A stretch of DNA of 64,000 nucleotides from Vibrio tritonius. GTDB lineage: Bacteria > Pseudomonadota > Gammaproteobacteria > Enterobacterales > Vibrionaceae. The DNA is taken from NCBI RefSeq assembly GCF_001547935.1, contig NZ_AP014635.1:868001-932000 (forward strand). Direction: 5' to 3'. A model generated the notes under the pieces. The model did not search any database and was not told where the DNA came from. It worked only from the letters and a program-made list of their open reading frames with translations. Position numbers and translations under genes: made by a program. This document shows positions 46,632 to 55,810 of this stretch, piece after piece. How positions within the stretch are numbered: the first letter of the stretch is position 1; each line of letters opens with the position of its first letter.

Positions 46632-47358
46632 AGCGCTAACTTATGATCAATACGGAAATGTGAACAGTCAGCAACTGTTCCTGGAGAAATACTCCGTATT
46701 GGTTAAGCGTATAGCTCATCATTTGATTGGGCGATTACCTCCAAGCGTTCTTATAGAAGATTTAATCCAAGCAGGAATGATTGGCCTGCTGGAAGCACAA
46801 CGTAATTACGACGGGTCTAAAGGCGCTAGCTTTGAAACCTATGCAGGAATTCGAATTCGTGGGGCCATGCTTGACGATATTCGACGTGGTGACTGGGTAC
46901 CACGCTCGGTTCATAGAGTGAACCGAGAAATTAGCCAGGCTATTTCAACATTGGAAGGTGAACTTAATCGAGATCCTTCTGACTCTGAAGTAGCGAAGTA
47001 TTTGGGGATGTCGCTAGAACAGTACCACAGTGCCTTAAATGATATTAACTGTTCTCGAATAGTTGGTATAGAAGATTTAGGTGTCGCTGATGATGCTATC
47101 TCGCCCATTGATGATGAAGAAGACAACTCACCATTTAAGGGAGTTGCCGATGAATCATTTCGAAAAGCATTAGTTGAATCAATAAAATCGCTTCCGGAGC
47201 GTGAAGCTTTGGTACTTTCGCTCTATTATGATGAAGAACTAAACTTGAAAGAAATTGGTGAGGTCATCGGTGTCAGTGAATCTCGCGTTAGCCAGATACT
47301 TAGCCAATCAATGCAGCGTCTACGAACAAAGTTGAGTTCTTGGACAGAAAATGACTAA
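46624..47358 (+). CDS. fliA: Flagellar sigma factor sigma-28
   Basis: RNA polymerase sigma factor for late (class IV) flagellar and many chemotaxis genes. It has region 2 (RIAHHLIGRLPPSVLIEDLIQ through GIRIRGAMLDDIRRGDWVPR, read as two blocks), region 3 and region 4 HTH (EIGEVIGVSESRVSQIL). Length 244 from a GTG at 46624, eight bases after AGGGGA; a TTG at 46621 is also possible. Its activity is expected to be held by FlgM, encoded elsewhere. Confidence 0.95.
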   Translation: MNKALTYDQYGNVNSQQLFLEKYSVLVKRIAHHLIGRLPPSVLIEDLIQAGMIGLLEAQRNYDGSKGASFETYAGIRIRGAMLDDIRRGDWVPRSVHRVNREISQAISTLEGELNRDPSDSEVAKYLGMSLEQYHSALNDINCSRIVGIEDLGVADDAISPIDDEEDNSPFKGVADESFRKALVESIKSLPEREALVLSLYYDEELNLKEIGEVIGVSESRVSQILSQSMQRLRTKLSSWTEND

Positions 47359-47391
47359 ATATCACTGAATTTGAACTCAGTGGAGGCAATT

Positions 47392-47772
47392 TTGAATAAA
47401 AACATGAAGATCCTTATTGTTGATGACTTCTCAACAATGCGCCGTATTGTAAAGAACCTTCTGCGTGATCTTGGCTTTAATAATACCCAAGAAGCTGATG
47501 ACGGTTTAACGGCTTTGCCAATGCTTAAAAAAGGGGACTTTGACTTTGTTGTGACTGACTGGAACATGCCAGGCATGCAAGGTATTGACCTACTTAAAAA
47601 TATTCGTGCGGATGAAGAGCTTAAACATCTTCCTGTTCTTATGATCACAGCCGAAGCAAAACGTGAACAGATCATCGAAGCAGCTCAAGCAGGTGTTAAC
47701 GGTTACATTGTGAAACCATTCACAGCAGCAACGCTGAAAGAAAAACTAGATAAAATCTTTGAGCGTCTATAA
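47392..47772 (+). CDS. cheY: Chemotaxis response regulator CheY
   Basis: Single-domain receiver; when phosphorylated by CheA it binds the flagellar switch. Counting from the TTG at 47392 (GGAGG at 47382-47386, spacing five), the key residues are Asp11/Asp12, phospho-acceptor Asp56 in [10 protein letters not shown], Thr86 and Lys108 in YIVKPF. GTG at 47380, giving four more residues, is the start used for some relatives but has no ribosome-binding site. The position matches CheY-3 of V. cholerae, the paralogue that drives flagellar switching. Confidence 0.95.
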   Translation: MNKNMKILIVDDFSTMRRIVKNLLRDLGFNNTQEADDGLTALPMLKKGDFDFVVTDWNMPGMQGIDLLKNIRADEELKHLPVLMITAEAKREQIIEAAQAGVNGYIVKPFTAATLKEKLDKIFERL

Positions 47773-47830
47773 GCACCTTTGTTTTTCGCAAAAGGTGATC
47801 TATTCATTAAGCTTATAGAGGCTATTCAGG

Positions 47831-48583
47831 ATGATTTCATTAGAACAAGCAAAAGAACTCGTTCAACTCGTTGAAAACGGTCTGCAAGATGAAGCAACTG
47901 CTTTAGTCGCGCAAATGAACCTTGCTCAACATAGTGAGGAATTGCAAGAGGTCGTTAAACGAGATCCTATGTTACAGGAAATTGGGACTCTTACTCGTGA
48001 ATTGCATGATTCACTTACGCATTTTCATATTGACGATCGCATGACTGAAATCGCCAAAGATGAAATTCCCGATGCACGAGAACGACTAAATTATGTGATT
48101 GAAAAAACGGAAGTCGCTGCAAACAAAACGATGGATGCAGTGGATCGTTGTATGCCTATAGCTGACCGTATGCACGAGAGTTTGCTGCAAGTTCGTCCAC
48201 AGTGGAATCAACTGATGCACGGCAAGATCGACCTCGTAGAATTTAAAGCTCTTTGCCACCGCATAGACGATTTACTCTCTTTGGTGGAAGGTGACAGCAG
48301 TGAGTTACGAGGTCAGTTAACCGAGATTTTGATGGCGCAAGATTTTCAGGACTTAACCGGACAAATCATTCGACGTGTCATAACATTAGTTAGCGAAGTG
48401 GAAAAACGCTTGGTTGACATACTTACAGTGTTTGGGACTGCCCAGACAGATAAAACAGCAGACGATAATAAGGATAAATCAGCAACTGAAGCTGAGGGTC
48501 CAATTTTGAATCCTCATGAGCGTCAAGATGCTGTGGCATCGCAAGACGAAGTAGACGATCTGTTATCGAGTCTTGGTTTTTAG
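47831..48583 (+). CDS. cheZ: CheY-P phosphatase CheZ
   Basis: Dephosphorylates CheY-P. It is a long helical hairpin with catalytic Asp174 and Gln178 in QDFQDLTGQII. The C-terminal CheY-binding peptide QDEVDDLLSSLGF ends the protein. Length 250 (E. coli 214). The C-terminal linker (about 205-235) is low complexity. The tail is closely similar to three repeats in the CheA encoded nine bases downstream. Confidence 0.95.
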   Translation: MISLEQAKELVQLVENGLQDEATALVAQMNLAQHSEELQEVVKRDPMLQEIGTLTRELHDSLTHFHIDDRMTEIAKDEIPDARERLNYVIEKTEVAANKTMDAVDRCMPIADRMHESLLQVRPQWNQLMHGKIDLVEFKALCHRIDDLLSLVEGDSSELRGQLTEILMAQDFQDLTGQIIRRVITLVSEVEKRLVDILTVFGTAQTDKTADDNKDKSATEAEGPILNPHERQDAVASQDEVDDLLSSLGF

Positions 48584-48592
48584 GGGTTACGT

Positions 48593-50899
48593 ATGAGCTA
48601 CGAATTAGACGAAGATATTCTTCAAGACTTTCTGGTAGAAGCGGGTGAAATACTCGAATTGCTGTCAGAGCAATTGGTCGAACTAGAAAACAATCCTGAA
48701 GATAAAGATCTTTTAAACGCAATTTTCCGCGGCTTTCATACCGTTAAAGGCGGAGCCGGGTTCTTATCTTTAACTGAACTGGTTGAAACATGCCATGGTG
48801 CAGAAAACGTGTTCGATACGTTACGTAACGGTCAGCGCAGTGTTTCTCCCGGTTTGATGGATACCATGCTTCGTGCACTTGATACCGTTAACGAACAATT
48901 TAGTGCGGTGCAAGAACGTGGTCCCCTAGAAGCAGCCGAACCTGAACTTCTCGAAGAGTTACATCGCTTGAGCCGCCCTCAATCTGAAGATGAGGACGAA
49001 CCTGCTGCAACTGCAGTAGTTGAAGATGAAGCGATAGAAGCTTTTGAAGAAGAGGTCTTAATTGAAGAAGAACCTGTTGAGGAAGAACCAGAGGTTGAGC
49101 AACCTGCTGCGGATGAAAAAGCGGTCAGTTCCAATTCAATTGACGAAATAACCCAAGACGAATTCGAAAAACTCCTTGATGAACTACATGGCCAAGGTTC
49201 TGCTCCTGGGCACCAAGGTGAAGTAAAACCAGTAGCGGAAGCTCCAGCCAAACCTGCAGCAGCCTCCGATGCAAGTGGTGATATTACCGATGATGAATTC
49301 GAAAAACTTTTAGATGAGCTGCATGGTGCGGGGAAAGGTCCTGCTAATACTGAACACGCGCCAGCGGCAGAAGCACCAAAACAGCCAGAGCCACCGAAAC
49401 AACCAGAGAAACCTGCAGCGAAAGCGTCACCATCTACAGACGGTGACTTAATGACCGATGATGATTTCGAGAAGTTACTCGATGATCTGCACGGCAAAGG
49501 TAAAGGTCCATCGGTTGAAGAGTTAGAAGCTGCGACAAAACCAGCTTCCCAAAATCCAAAACCAGCAGCTAAAGCTGCGCCTGCACCGAAACAAGCTGCT
49601 CCGGCGGCTGCAGCGAAACCTGCCCCTAAAGCGGCTCCTGCGGCGAAAAGTGCCCCTCCAGCGAAGGCCGCAGAAGAAAAACAAGCGGTTGCTAAGAAAG
49701 CACCTGCTCAGCAAGCAGACACAACAGTCCGTGTTGATACGTCAACGCTCGATATCATTATGAATATGGTCGGTGAGCTGGTATTGGTGCGCAACCGTCT
49801 ATTGAGCCTTGGCCTAAATAGCAATGACGAAGAGATGTCTAAAGCAGTGGCCAACTTAGATGTCGTTACTGCTGACCTGCAAGGTGCGGTGATGAAAACC
49901 CGCATGCAACCTATCAAGAAAGTGTTTGGTCGTTTTCCTCGCGTGGTACGTGACTTGGCTCGTAGTCTCAAGAAAGACATCGCCTTAGAGTTGCGTGGTG
50001 AAGATACCGATTTAGATAAAAACTTGGTGGAAGCACTAGCTGACCCATTGATTCACTTGGTGCGAAACTCTGTTGACCACGGTGTTGAGATGCCTGATGT
50101 TCGTGAGCAATCTGGCAAATCTCGTACGGGTAAAGTCATTTTATCTGCGTCACAAGAAGGTGACCATATTGAATTGGCTATCATCGATGATGGGGCTGGT
50201 ATGGATCCGGACAAACTGCGTGGCATTGCCGTTAAGCGCGGGTTAATGGATGAGGATGCTGCATCTCGATTATCGAACAAAGAATGTTTTAACTTAATTT
50301 TCATGCCTGGCTTTTCTAGTAAAGAGCAAATCTCCGATATTTCCGGTCGTGGTGTAGGGATGGACGTGGTGAAAACTGCGATTAATACCTTAAATGGCTC
50401 AATTGATATCGATTCAGAGATGGGCAAAGGAACTAAGATTACGATCAAAGTTCCGCTAACGTTGGCGATACTCCCAACCTTGATGGTGGGTGTAGCGGGG
50501 CATCCATTTGCTCTTCCTCTTGCCAGCGTAAATGAAATTTTCCATTTAGATTTGGGGCGTACTAACGTTGTTGATGGACAATTGACGATTATTGTCCGCG
50601 ACAAATCTATCCCACTGTTCTACTTACAAAACTGGTTGGCACCACAAAAAGGTCGTAAATCGGGTCGTAAAGGTGAAGGTCTTGGTCACGTAGTTATTGT
50701 TCAACTAGGTAGCCAACGAGTAGGCTTTGTTGTAGATACCTTAATTGGTCAAGAAGAAGTGGTGATTAAGCCTTTGGATCAGTTACTGCAAGGTACTCCA
50801 GGTATGGCGGGTGCGACCATTACCAGTGATGGTCATATTGCGTTAATTCTCGATGTGCCAGATCTGCTTAAGCAGTACGCGGCTGCTTCACGAATCTAA
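48593..50899 (+). CDS. cheA: Chemotaxis histidine kinase CheA
   Basis: Array kinase phosphorylating CheY and CheB. P1 HPt domain with His49 (FHTVKGGAGFL); P3 dimerisation near 385-440; P4 ATPase with the N box LIHLVRNSVDHGVE and G boxes; P5 CheW-like to the C-terminus. Between P1 and P3 (about 130-380) I see no globular P2 domain. Instead there is an acidic then Ala/Pro/Lys-rich linker carrying three repeats of T-(D/Q)-D-(E/D)-F-E-K-L-L-D-(E/D)-L-H-G, starting at residues 187, 232 and 288. In Vibrio a CheA region (LID) binds ParP. Length 768. Confidence 0.96.
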   Translation: MSYELDEDILQDFLVEAGEILELLSEQLVELENNPEDKDLLNAIFRGFHTVKGGAGFLSLTELVETCHGAENVFDTLRNGQRSVSPGLMDTMLRALDTVNEQFSAVQERGPLEAAEPELLEELHRLSRPQSEDEDEPAATAVVEDEAIEAFEEEVLIEEEPVEEEPEVEQPAADEKAVSSNSIDEITQDEFEKLLDELHGQGSAPGHQGEVKPVAEAPAKPAAASDASGDITDDEFEKLLDELHGAGKGPANTEHAPAAEAPKQPEPPKQPEKPAAKASPSTDGDLMTDDDFEKLLDDLHGKGKGPSVEELEAATKPASQNPKPAAKAAPAPKQAAPAAAAKPAPKAAPAAKSAPPAKAAEEKQAVAKKAPAQQADTTVRVDTSTLDIIMNMVGELVLVRNRLLSLGLNSNDEEMSKAVANLDVVTADLQGAVMKTRMQPIKKVFGRFPRVVRDLARSLKKDIALELRGEDTDLDKNLVEALADPLIHLVRNSVDHGVEMPDVREQSGKSRTGKVILSASQEGDHIELAIIDDGAGMDPDKLRGIAVKRGLMDEDAASRLSNKECFNLIFMPGFSSKEQISDISGRGVGMDVVKTAINTLNGSIDIDSEMGKGTKITIKVPLTLAILPTLMVGVAGHPFALPLASVNEIFHLDLGRTNVVDGQLTIIVRDKSIPLFYLQNWLAPQKGRKSGRKGEGLGHVVIVQLGSQRVGFVVDTLIGQEEVVIKPLDQLLQGTPGMAGATITSDGHIALILDVPDLLKQYAAASRI

Positions 50900-50927
50900 A
50901 TGACCATATAAAATTATAAGGATAACT

Positions 50928-52049
50928 ATGGCGATTAGAGTGCTAGTTGTTGATGATTCGAGCTTTTTTCGACGTCGAGTTAGCGAGATCATCAACTCTG
51001 AACCGCGGTTAGAGGTTATTGATGTGGCGGTTAACGGTAAAGAAGCAGTGGATAAAGCGCTGAGTCTTAAACCGGATGTCATCACTATGGATGTAGAGAT
51101 GCCAGTGATGGATGGGATAACAGCTGTGCGTGAAATCATGGCTAAAGGTCCTATTCCAATCCTGATGTTCTCCTCTTTAACCCATGACGGAGCAAAAGCG
51201 ACACTTGATGCCTTAGATGCTGGCGCTTTGGATTTCTTACCGAAGAAGTTTGAAGATATTGCACGTAACCGTGACGAAGCCGTTTCTGTTTTGCAACAGC
51301 GAGTTCTTGAGATTGCGTCGAAAAAAGGGCTTATGCGCCGAGCGCCCATTAGTCGCCCGACTCCAGCTACATCGTCTTTATCGACGACTGCTAGTTCACT
51401 TGACCGCGCTCAACGGGCTACAGCACCAGTAAGACCTAGTGCTCCAGCGGGGCGCTTTAAATCGACAGGTAAGAAATATCAGCTTACTGCGATTGGTACA
51501 TCAACGGGTGGACCAGTTGCTTTGCAGAAAATTTTGACTAAACTGCCGGCAAACTATCCGCACCCAATTGTTCTTGTTCAACATATGCCTGCGACGTTTA
51601 CCGCTGCATTTGCTAGCCGCCTTAATTCACTGTGCCAAATTCAGGTGAAAGAGGCGGAAGATGGCGATGTGCTAAGAGCTGGTGTGGCATACCTTGCTCC
51701 GGGCGGTAAGCAGATGATGGTGGAAGGTCGGCCTGGAGCGGCCAAACTGCGTATTCTCGATGGTGGGGAGCGCATGAATTACAAGCCTTGTGTTGATGTT
51801 ACCTTTGGTTCAGCAGCAAAAGTGTTTGGTGATAAAGTGCTTTCGATGATTCTGACAGGAATGGGCGCAGATGGGCGAGACGGTTCACGAATGTTGAAAG
51901 AAGCGGGTTCGACGATTTGGGCTCAAGATGAAGACAGCTGTGTGGTTTATGGTATGCCACAAGCAGTAGCTAAAGCGGGTATTTCATCGGAAGACTTGCC
52001 TCTAGATCGAATCTCTGAACGAATGTTAGTTGAAGTCGGTCTTGGATAA
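50928..52049 (+). CDS. cheB: Chemotaxis methylesterase/glutaminase CheB
   Basis: Removes methyl groups from, and deamidates, chemoreceptors. The receiver domain has Asp9/Asp10 and phospho-acceptor Asp55 (TMDVEMP). A Ser/Thr/Ala-rich linker (140-178) leads to the catalytic domain, with Ser192 (IGTSTGGP), His219 (VQHMP) and Asp315 (GMGADGRDG). Length 373. No cheR lies in this cluster, so the methyltransferase must be elsewhere. Confidence 0.96.
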   Translation: MAIRVLVVDDSSFFRRRVSEIINSEPRLEVIDVAVNGKEAVDKALSLKPDVITMDVEMPVMDGITAVREIMAKGPIPILMFSSLTHDGAKATLDALDAGALDFLPKKFEDIARNRDEAVSVLQQRVLEIASKKGLMRRAPISRPTPATSSLSTTASSLDRAQRATAPVRPSAPAGRFKSTGKKYQLTAIGTSTGGPVALQKILTKLPANYPHPIVLVQHMPATFTAAFASRLNSLCQIQVKEAEDGDVLRAGVAYLAPGGKQMMVEGRPGAAKLRILDGGERMNYKPCVDVTFGSAAKVFGDKVLSMILTGMGADGRDGSRMLKEAGSTIWAQDEDSCVVYGMPQAVAKAGISSEDLPLDRISERMLVEVGLG

Positions 52050-52058
52050 GGGTACTGC

Positions 52059-52835
52059 ATGATTGTTTGGAGTGTCGCTAACCAGAAAGGTGGGGTGGGT
52101 AAAACCACTACCACCATTACCTTGGCTGGTTTGTTAAGTAAACAAGGAAAACGCGTGTTGCTGGTGGATACTGATCCTCATGCATCTTTAACTACCTACT
52201 TGGGTTATGATGCTGATGCGGTTCCTGCCAGTCTATTTGATCTGTTTCAACTGTCAGATTTTACAGAGCAGACTGTTGCACCATTAATTTTACGTACCGA
52301 TATTCAAGGTATTGATATCATTCCCGCACACATGTCGTTAGCAACACTTGACCGTGTGATGGGGAACCGTAGTGGTATGGGTTTGATTTTAAAGCGCGCT
52401 TTGCTCGCGCTGCGTAAGCAATACGACTACGTGCTCATCGACTGTCCTCCAATTTTAGGCGTTATGATGGTCAATGCTTTAGCGGCTAGTGATCGTATTT
52501 TGATTCCGGTGCAAACGGAATTTTTGGCAATGAAAGGCTTAGAGCGTATGGTTCGCACGTTAGCCATCATGCAAAAGTCACGGAACAAAGAATTTAAAGT
52601 CACCATCGTACCGACCATGTACGACAAACGAACCAAAGCATCATTGCAGACTTTGACCCAGTTGAAACGTGATTATCCAGACAAAGTTTGGACCTCAGCT
52701 GTGCCGATTGATACCAAGTTTCGTGACGCAAGTCTAAAGCGTTTGCCTGCGTCGCATTTTGCTGAGGGTAGCCGTGGCGTTTTTGCTTATAAGCAACTAT
52801 TACTGCATTTAGAGAGGCTAGCGATCGATGAGTAG
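52059..52835 (+). CDS. parC: ParA-like chemotaxis ATPase ParC
   Basis: ParA/MinD-family ATPase that in Vibrio places chemosensory arrays at the old pole and segregates them at division. This is not topoisomerase IV ParC. Deviant Walker A is NQKGGVGKTTTTI (8-20); DTDPHASLTTYLG and IDCPP (switch II) follow. Length 258. It overlaps parP by eight bases, so the pair is coupled. Confidence 0.94.
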   Translation: MIVWSVANQKGGVGKTTTTITLAGLLSKQGKRVLLVDTDPHASLTTYLGYDADAVPASLFDLFQLSDFTEQTVAPLILRTDIQGIDIIPAHMSLATLDRVMGNRSGMGLILKRALLALRKQYDYVLIDCPPILGVMMVNALAASDRILIPVQTEFLAMKGLERMVRTLAIMQKSRNKEFKVTIVPTMYDKRTKASLQTLTQLKRDYPDKVWTSAVPIDTKFRDASLKRLPASHFAEGSRGVFAYKQLLLHLERLAIDE

Positions 52836-53949
52836 TGTGCAGCACCTGTCGAGTGAACAGGCGTTAGATGATTATTTTACTGCACTGCTTTCTGAAGAGT
52901 TGGGGGAGGAGATTGTTTCTGCCCCAAATAAGCCAGATGAGGCTCCAGAACTCGCTCGTCAATCTGCTTCTGTCACTGAACCTTCGGTGCAATCAACTCC
53001 ATTTTTTGATGATGACAACATTGAAGAGTTACCTGGAGCGAACCTAGAAGAGGTGCAGCGTTTACTCAGTCAGCTAGAGCAGAGTAATCCAGTTGAAGAG
53101 TTACAACTTGATGAGTTAATGGAGCAGAACACCTTCGATATTTCTCACGATACGGTTGTGGTTGAAGCGACTCCCGATGTTGAAGAGATTCAAGAGTGGA
53201 ATACAGAAACTCTTACCGAAGATGACGAGGGTGAACCTCATCATCACGAGGTGGAACTGGATACCCATGTTACAGAGGCAGAGATCGAAACGCCTCAAAC
53301 AGAGACAGTTGAAGAAAATATTGAAGAAGCTTGGGCCTCAACGGCCGAAGTAGAAACAGAAGTTAAGTTAGAACCTCAATCGCCAGAGACGGTGGTTGAA
53401 ACTGCTGAGATTGAACCGGAAGAGGTTGTCGAAGCTCAAGTTGAACCTCAAACTCAAACGGGGGACTTGAATTTAGACAACTGGCATACTCCGGTGCGGC
53501 AAGATGCTTTTCAGGTGCTTTATTTTGACGTCAATGGTGTGACGTTTGCGGTTCCTCTTGATGAGCTAGGAGGAATACACCGTAAAGCAGAACTGAACCA
53601 TTTGATAGGTCGACCTGCTTGGTATCTTGGCCTTCAAACTCAACGTGATGCCCAGTTGGACGTGGTTGATACGGCTAAGTGGGTGATGGCTGAAAAGCTT
53701 CACGATGAGAGCTATAAAGAGGCATACCAGTATATTGTTATGCTCGGGGAAAGTATGTGGGGGCTGGCTTGTTCAAAATTGATGGGCACTGAGCTTCTGA
53801 GAAGTGAACAAGTACGCTGGCGAGAGCAAGTGGGTAAACGGCCTTGGCTAGCGGGCATGGTAAAAGAAAAAATGTGTGCTTTAATCCATGTTGATGCATT
53901 GATAGCTATGCTTAATGCAGGGCTCGATGTGAAGGCGCTCGATAAATAG
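52828..53949 (+). CDS. parP: Polar array protein ParP (CheW-like)
   Basis: Links CheA and receptors to ParC at the pole. The N-terminal ~215 residues are acidic, low-complexity and probably disordered. The C-terminal CheW-like (AIF) domain runs from about residue 225 (FQVLYFDVNGVTFAVPLDELGG) to the end, with the conserved RPAWYLGL. A helix-prone segment LEEVQRLLSQLEQ (73-85) resembles the repeats in CheA and the CheZ tail. Length 373, compatible with Vibrio ParP. Confidence 0.9.
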   Translation: MSSVQHLSSEQALDDYFTALLSEELGEEIVSAPNKPDEAPELARQSASVTEPSVQSTPFFDDDNIEELPGANLEEVQRLLSQLEQSNPVEELQLDELMEQNTFDISHDTVVVEATPDVEEIQEWNTETLTEDDEGEPHHHEVELDTHVTEAEIETPQTETVEENIEEAWASTAEVETEVKLEPQSPETVVETAEIEPEEVVEAQVEPQTQTGDLNLDNWHTPVRQDAFQVLYFDVNGVTFAVPLDELGGIHRKAELNHLIGRPAWYLGLQTQRDAQLDVVDTAKWVMAEKLHDESYKEAYQYIVMLGESMWGLACSKLMGTELLRSEQVRWREQVGKRPWLAGMVKEKMCALIHVDALIAMLNAGLDVKALDK

Positions 53950-53985
53950 TTTTTTTGGTCGGAGACGACGTAGAGAGGAAAAGGT

Positions 53986-54474
53986 ATGTCTCAAAACGTA
54001 GAAGTTAGAAAAGAGAACTCCAATGACGAAGTGCTTCAGTGGGTAACATTCCAACTAGAAGAAGAGACCTACGGCATTAACGTAATGCAAGTACGTGAAG
54101 TTTTGCGTTACACTGAGATCGCTCCTGTCCCTGGTGCGCCAGATTATGTTTTAGGTATCATCAACCTTCGTGGTAACGTTGTCACTGTTATCGATACCCG
54201 TGCACGTTTCGGTTTAGTTCAGGGTGAAATTACGGATAATACTCGTATCATCGTGATTGAATCTGAACGCCAAGTTATCGGTATTTTGGTGGATAGTGTG
54301 GCTGAAGTTGTTTACCTACGCTCTTCTGAAATTGATACCACGCCAAGCGTGGGCACAGATGAAAGCGCGAAATTCATTCAAGGGGTGAGCAACCGTGATG
54401 GTAAGTTGCTGATTTTGGTTGATTTGAACAAGCTTCTGACTGACGAAGAGTGGGATGATATGGCTCACATGTAA
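53986..54474 (+). CDS. cheW: Chemotaxis coupling protein CheW
   Basis: Couples receptors to CheA in the array. The whole protein is a CheW domain: WVTFQLEEETYGINVMQVREVL, then the receptor-interface motif PDYVLGIINLRGNVVTVID. Length 162 (E. coli 167). The TAA overlaps the ATG of the next gene (TAATG). Confidence 0.96.
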   Translation: MSQNVEVRKENSNDEVLQWVTFQLEEETYGINVMQVREVLRYTEIAPVPGAPDYVLGIINLRGNVVTVIDTRARFGLVQGEITDNTRIIVIESERQVIGILVDSVAEVVYLRSSEIDTTPSVGTDESAKFIQGVSNRDGKLLILVDLNKLLTDEEWDDMAHM

Positions 54475-54983
54475 TGAATATGTGGTCTTGGATGAATCCT
54501 CCTGTCATCGCAGGGGGATTTGTATTAATCATTCTTTTGTTGATCATGATCTTGCTACAAGTACGACGAGAGTTGACTAAGCAGGGTGATGCTTTGCGTC
54601 AGCAAAATAGGGCTTTAGATAAAGAATTGACCAAAGCGAATAAACAATTGCTTGAAGTCCGTTCTGTTGTCGTAGGGTTGGGGCAGCGAGTTTCTGAGCA
54701 GCAAGATATTATTTCTCATTTAAATGAGCGCATTATGGCCTTGGAAAATGAAGATAATGATGCCCGACTCTATAGCCGTGCGACTAAAATGGTGCAGCTC
54801 GGCGCTGATGTTGATGAGCTGATATCAGAATGCGAATTGCCTAAGGCTGAAGCAGAGTTAATGATGTCGTTGCAAAATAAACTTGCAGGCCGAGAAGCTG
54901 TTCCTCCACTCACAAGTCACCCAGATGGCCGACAGCAAGAGTCTCCTCGACGTCGTCCACTAAGAAAAAAAACTAACTTCTAA
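54474..54983 (+). CDS. DUF2802 membrane-anchored coiled-coil protein
   Basis: A 169-residue protein with one N-terminal membrane helix (about 11-29), a heptad-rich coiled coil (about 33-92) and a C-terminal DUF2802 motif (ARLYSRATKMVQLGADVDELI). The function is unknown. It closes the chemotaxis run, overlaps cheW by one base and precedes a strong terminator, so it is likely co-expressed with the polar array proteins; a role there is inference. Confidence 0.85.
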   Translation: MNMWSWMNPPVIAGGFVLIILLLIMILLQVRRELTKQGDALRQQNRALDKELTKANKQLLEVRSVVVGLGQRVSEQQDIISHLNERIMALENEDNDARLYSRATKMVQLGADVDELISECELPKAEAELMMSLQNKLAGREAVPPLTSHPDGRQQESPRRRPLRKKTNF

Positions 54984-54984
54984 G

Positions 54985-55010
54985 CCGCTGTTTAAAACAG
55001 CGGTTTTCTT
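54985..55010 (+). terminator. Terminator of the flagellar/chemotaxis operon
   Basis: CCGCTGT (54985-54991), loop TTAAA, ACAGCGG (54997-55003), then TTTTCTTTT. It lies two bases past the DUF2802 stop. Confidence 0.9.
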
Positions 55011-55186
55011 TTATTCACTCCTTAGTTTATATGCGAAATGATGATGTTCAGCAAAATCGCTTGCGCTCATTCAGTAATGAATTTTATAAAAAATAATCTA
55101 ACTCAATGATTTCGCGGAGTTAAGCCCTGTTTCGTGTACTTGTGCTTGTGGTAACATGACATGCTAATGTAACCGAAGAGATTGCT

Positions 55187-55810
55187 ATGCTCGCCGTTAA
55201 TCATCTCAGTGTCTTTCATGACGACCTCCCTTTGTTTGAATCGATCTCTTTTAGGTTACAAGCTGGCGATATTTTACAAATTGAAGGTGAGAATGGAGCG
55301 GGTAAAACGTCATTACTACGAATTGTTGCGGGTTTAGGTAAAAGCTGTTGTGGAGAGGTGCTGTGGCAGGGGGTACCTATTGCTCAACAACGAGAGGTGT
55401 ACCACCAATCAATGTTATTCATCGGTCACCTCGCCGGAGTGAAGCGCGAGTTGACCGCTTTAGAAAATTTACGTTTTTATCAAACAATAGCGGGTAAGCG
55501 GTTCGCACATGAGGAGTTAATGACCGTTTTAGCCAAGGTGGGTTTAGTTGGACGTGAAGATGTGGTAGTCGCGCAATTGTCGGCAGGGCAACAGCGTCGT
55601 GTGGCTTTAGCTCGACTGTGGTTAAGCGATCATCTTTTGTGGATTTTGGATGAACCTTTTGCGGCGATTGATGCTAAAGGGGTTAAGGTTCTTGAGGCGC
55701 TCTTTGTGCAACACGCGCAACAAGGAGGGATGGTATTACTCACAACTCATCAATCGCTGCCTAGTCAGCACGCGATGCTGCAGACTCTGCGTTTGGATAA
55801 ACGCCAATGA
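55187..55810 (+). CDS. ccmA: Haem exporter ABC ATPase CcmA
   Basis: ATPase of CcmABCD, which releases holo-CcmE from CcmC during cytochrome c maturation. Walker A is GENGAGKTS (near 34-42), signature LSAGQQRRVALARLW, and Walker B LLWILDEPF. Length 207 (E. coli 205-207). First gene of the ccm operon; its promoter should lie in the 176-base gap after the chemotaxis terminator. It overlaps ccmB by four bases (ATGA). Confidence 0.95.
   Translation: MLAVNHLSVFHDDLPLFESISFRLQAGDILQIEGENGAGKTSLLRIVAGLGKSCCGEVLWQGVPIAQQREVYHQSMLFIGHLAGVKRELTALENLRFYQTIAGKRFAHEELMTVLAKVGLVGREDVVVAQLSAGQQRRVALARLWLSDHLLWILDEPFAAIDAKGVKVLEALFVQHAQQGGMVLLTTHQSLPSQHAMLQTLRLDKRQ

Noticed and set aside
48979..49497. 172-codon minus-strand ORF opposite cheA, very serine-rich
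   Set aside because: Its composition is the antisense image of the Glu/Ala/Lys-rich repeats of CheA, and no ribosome-binding site or separate promoter is visible.
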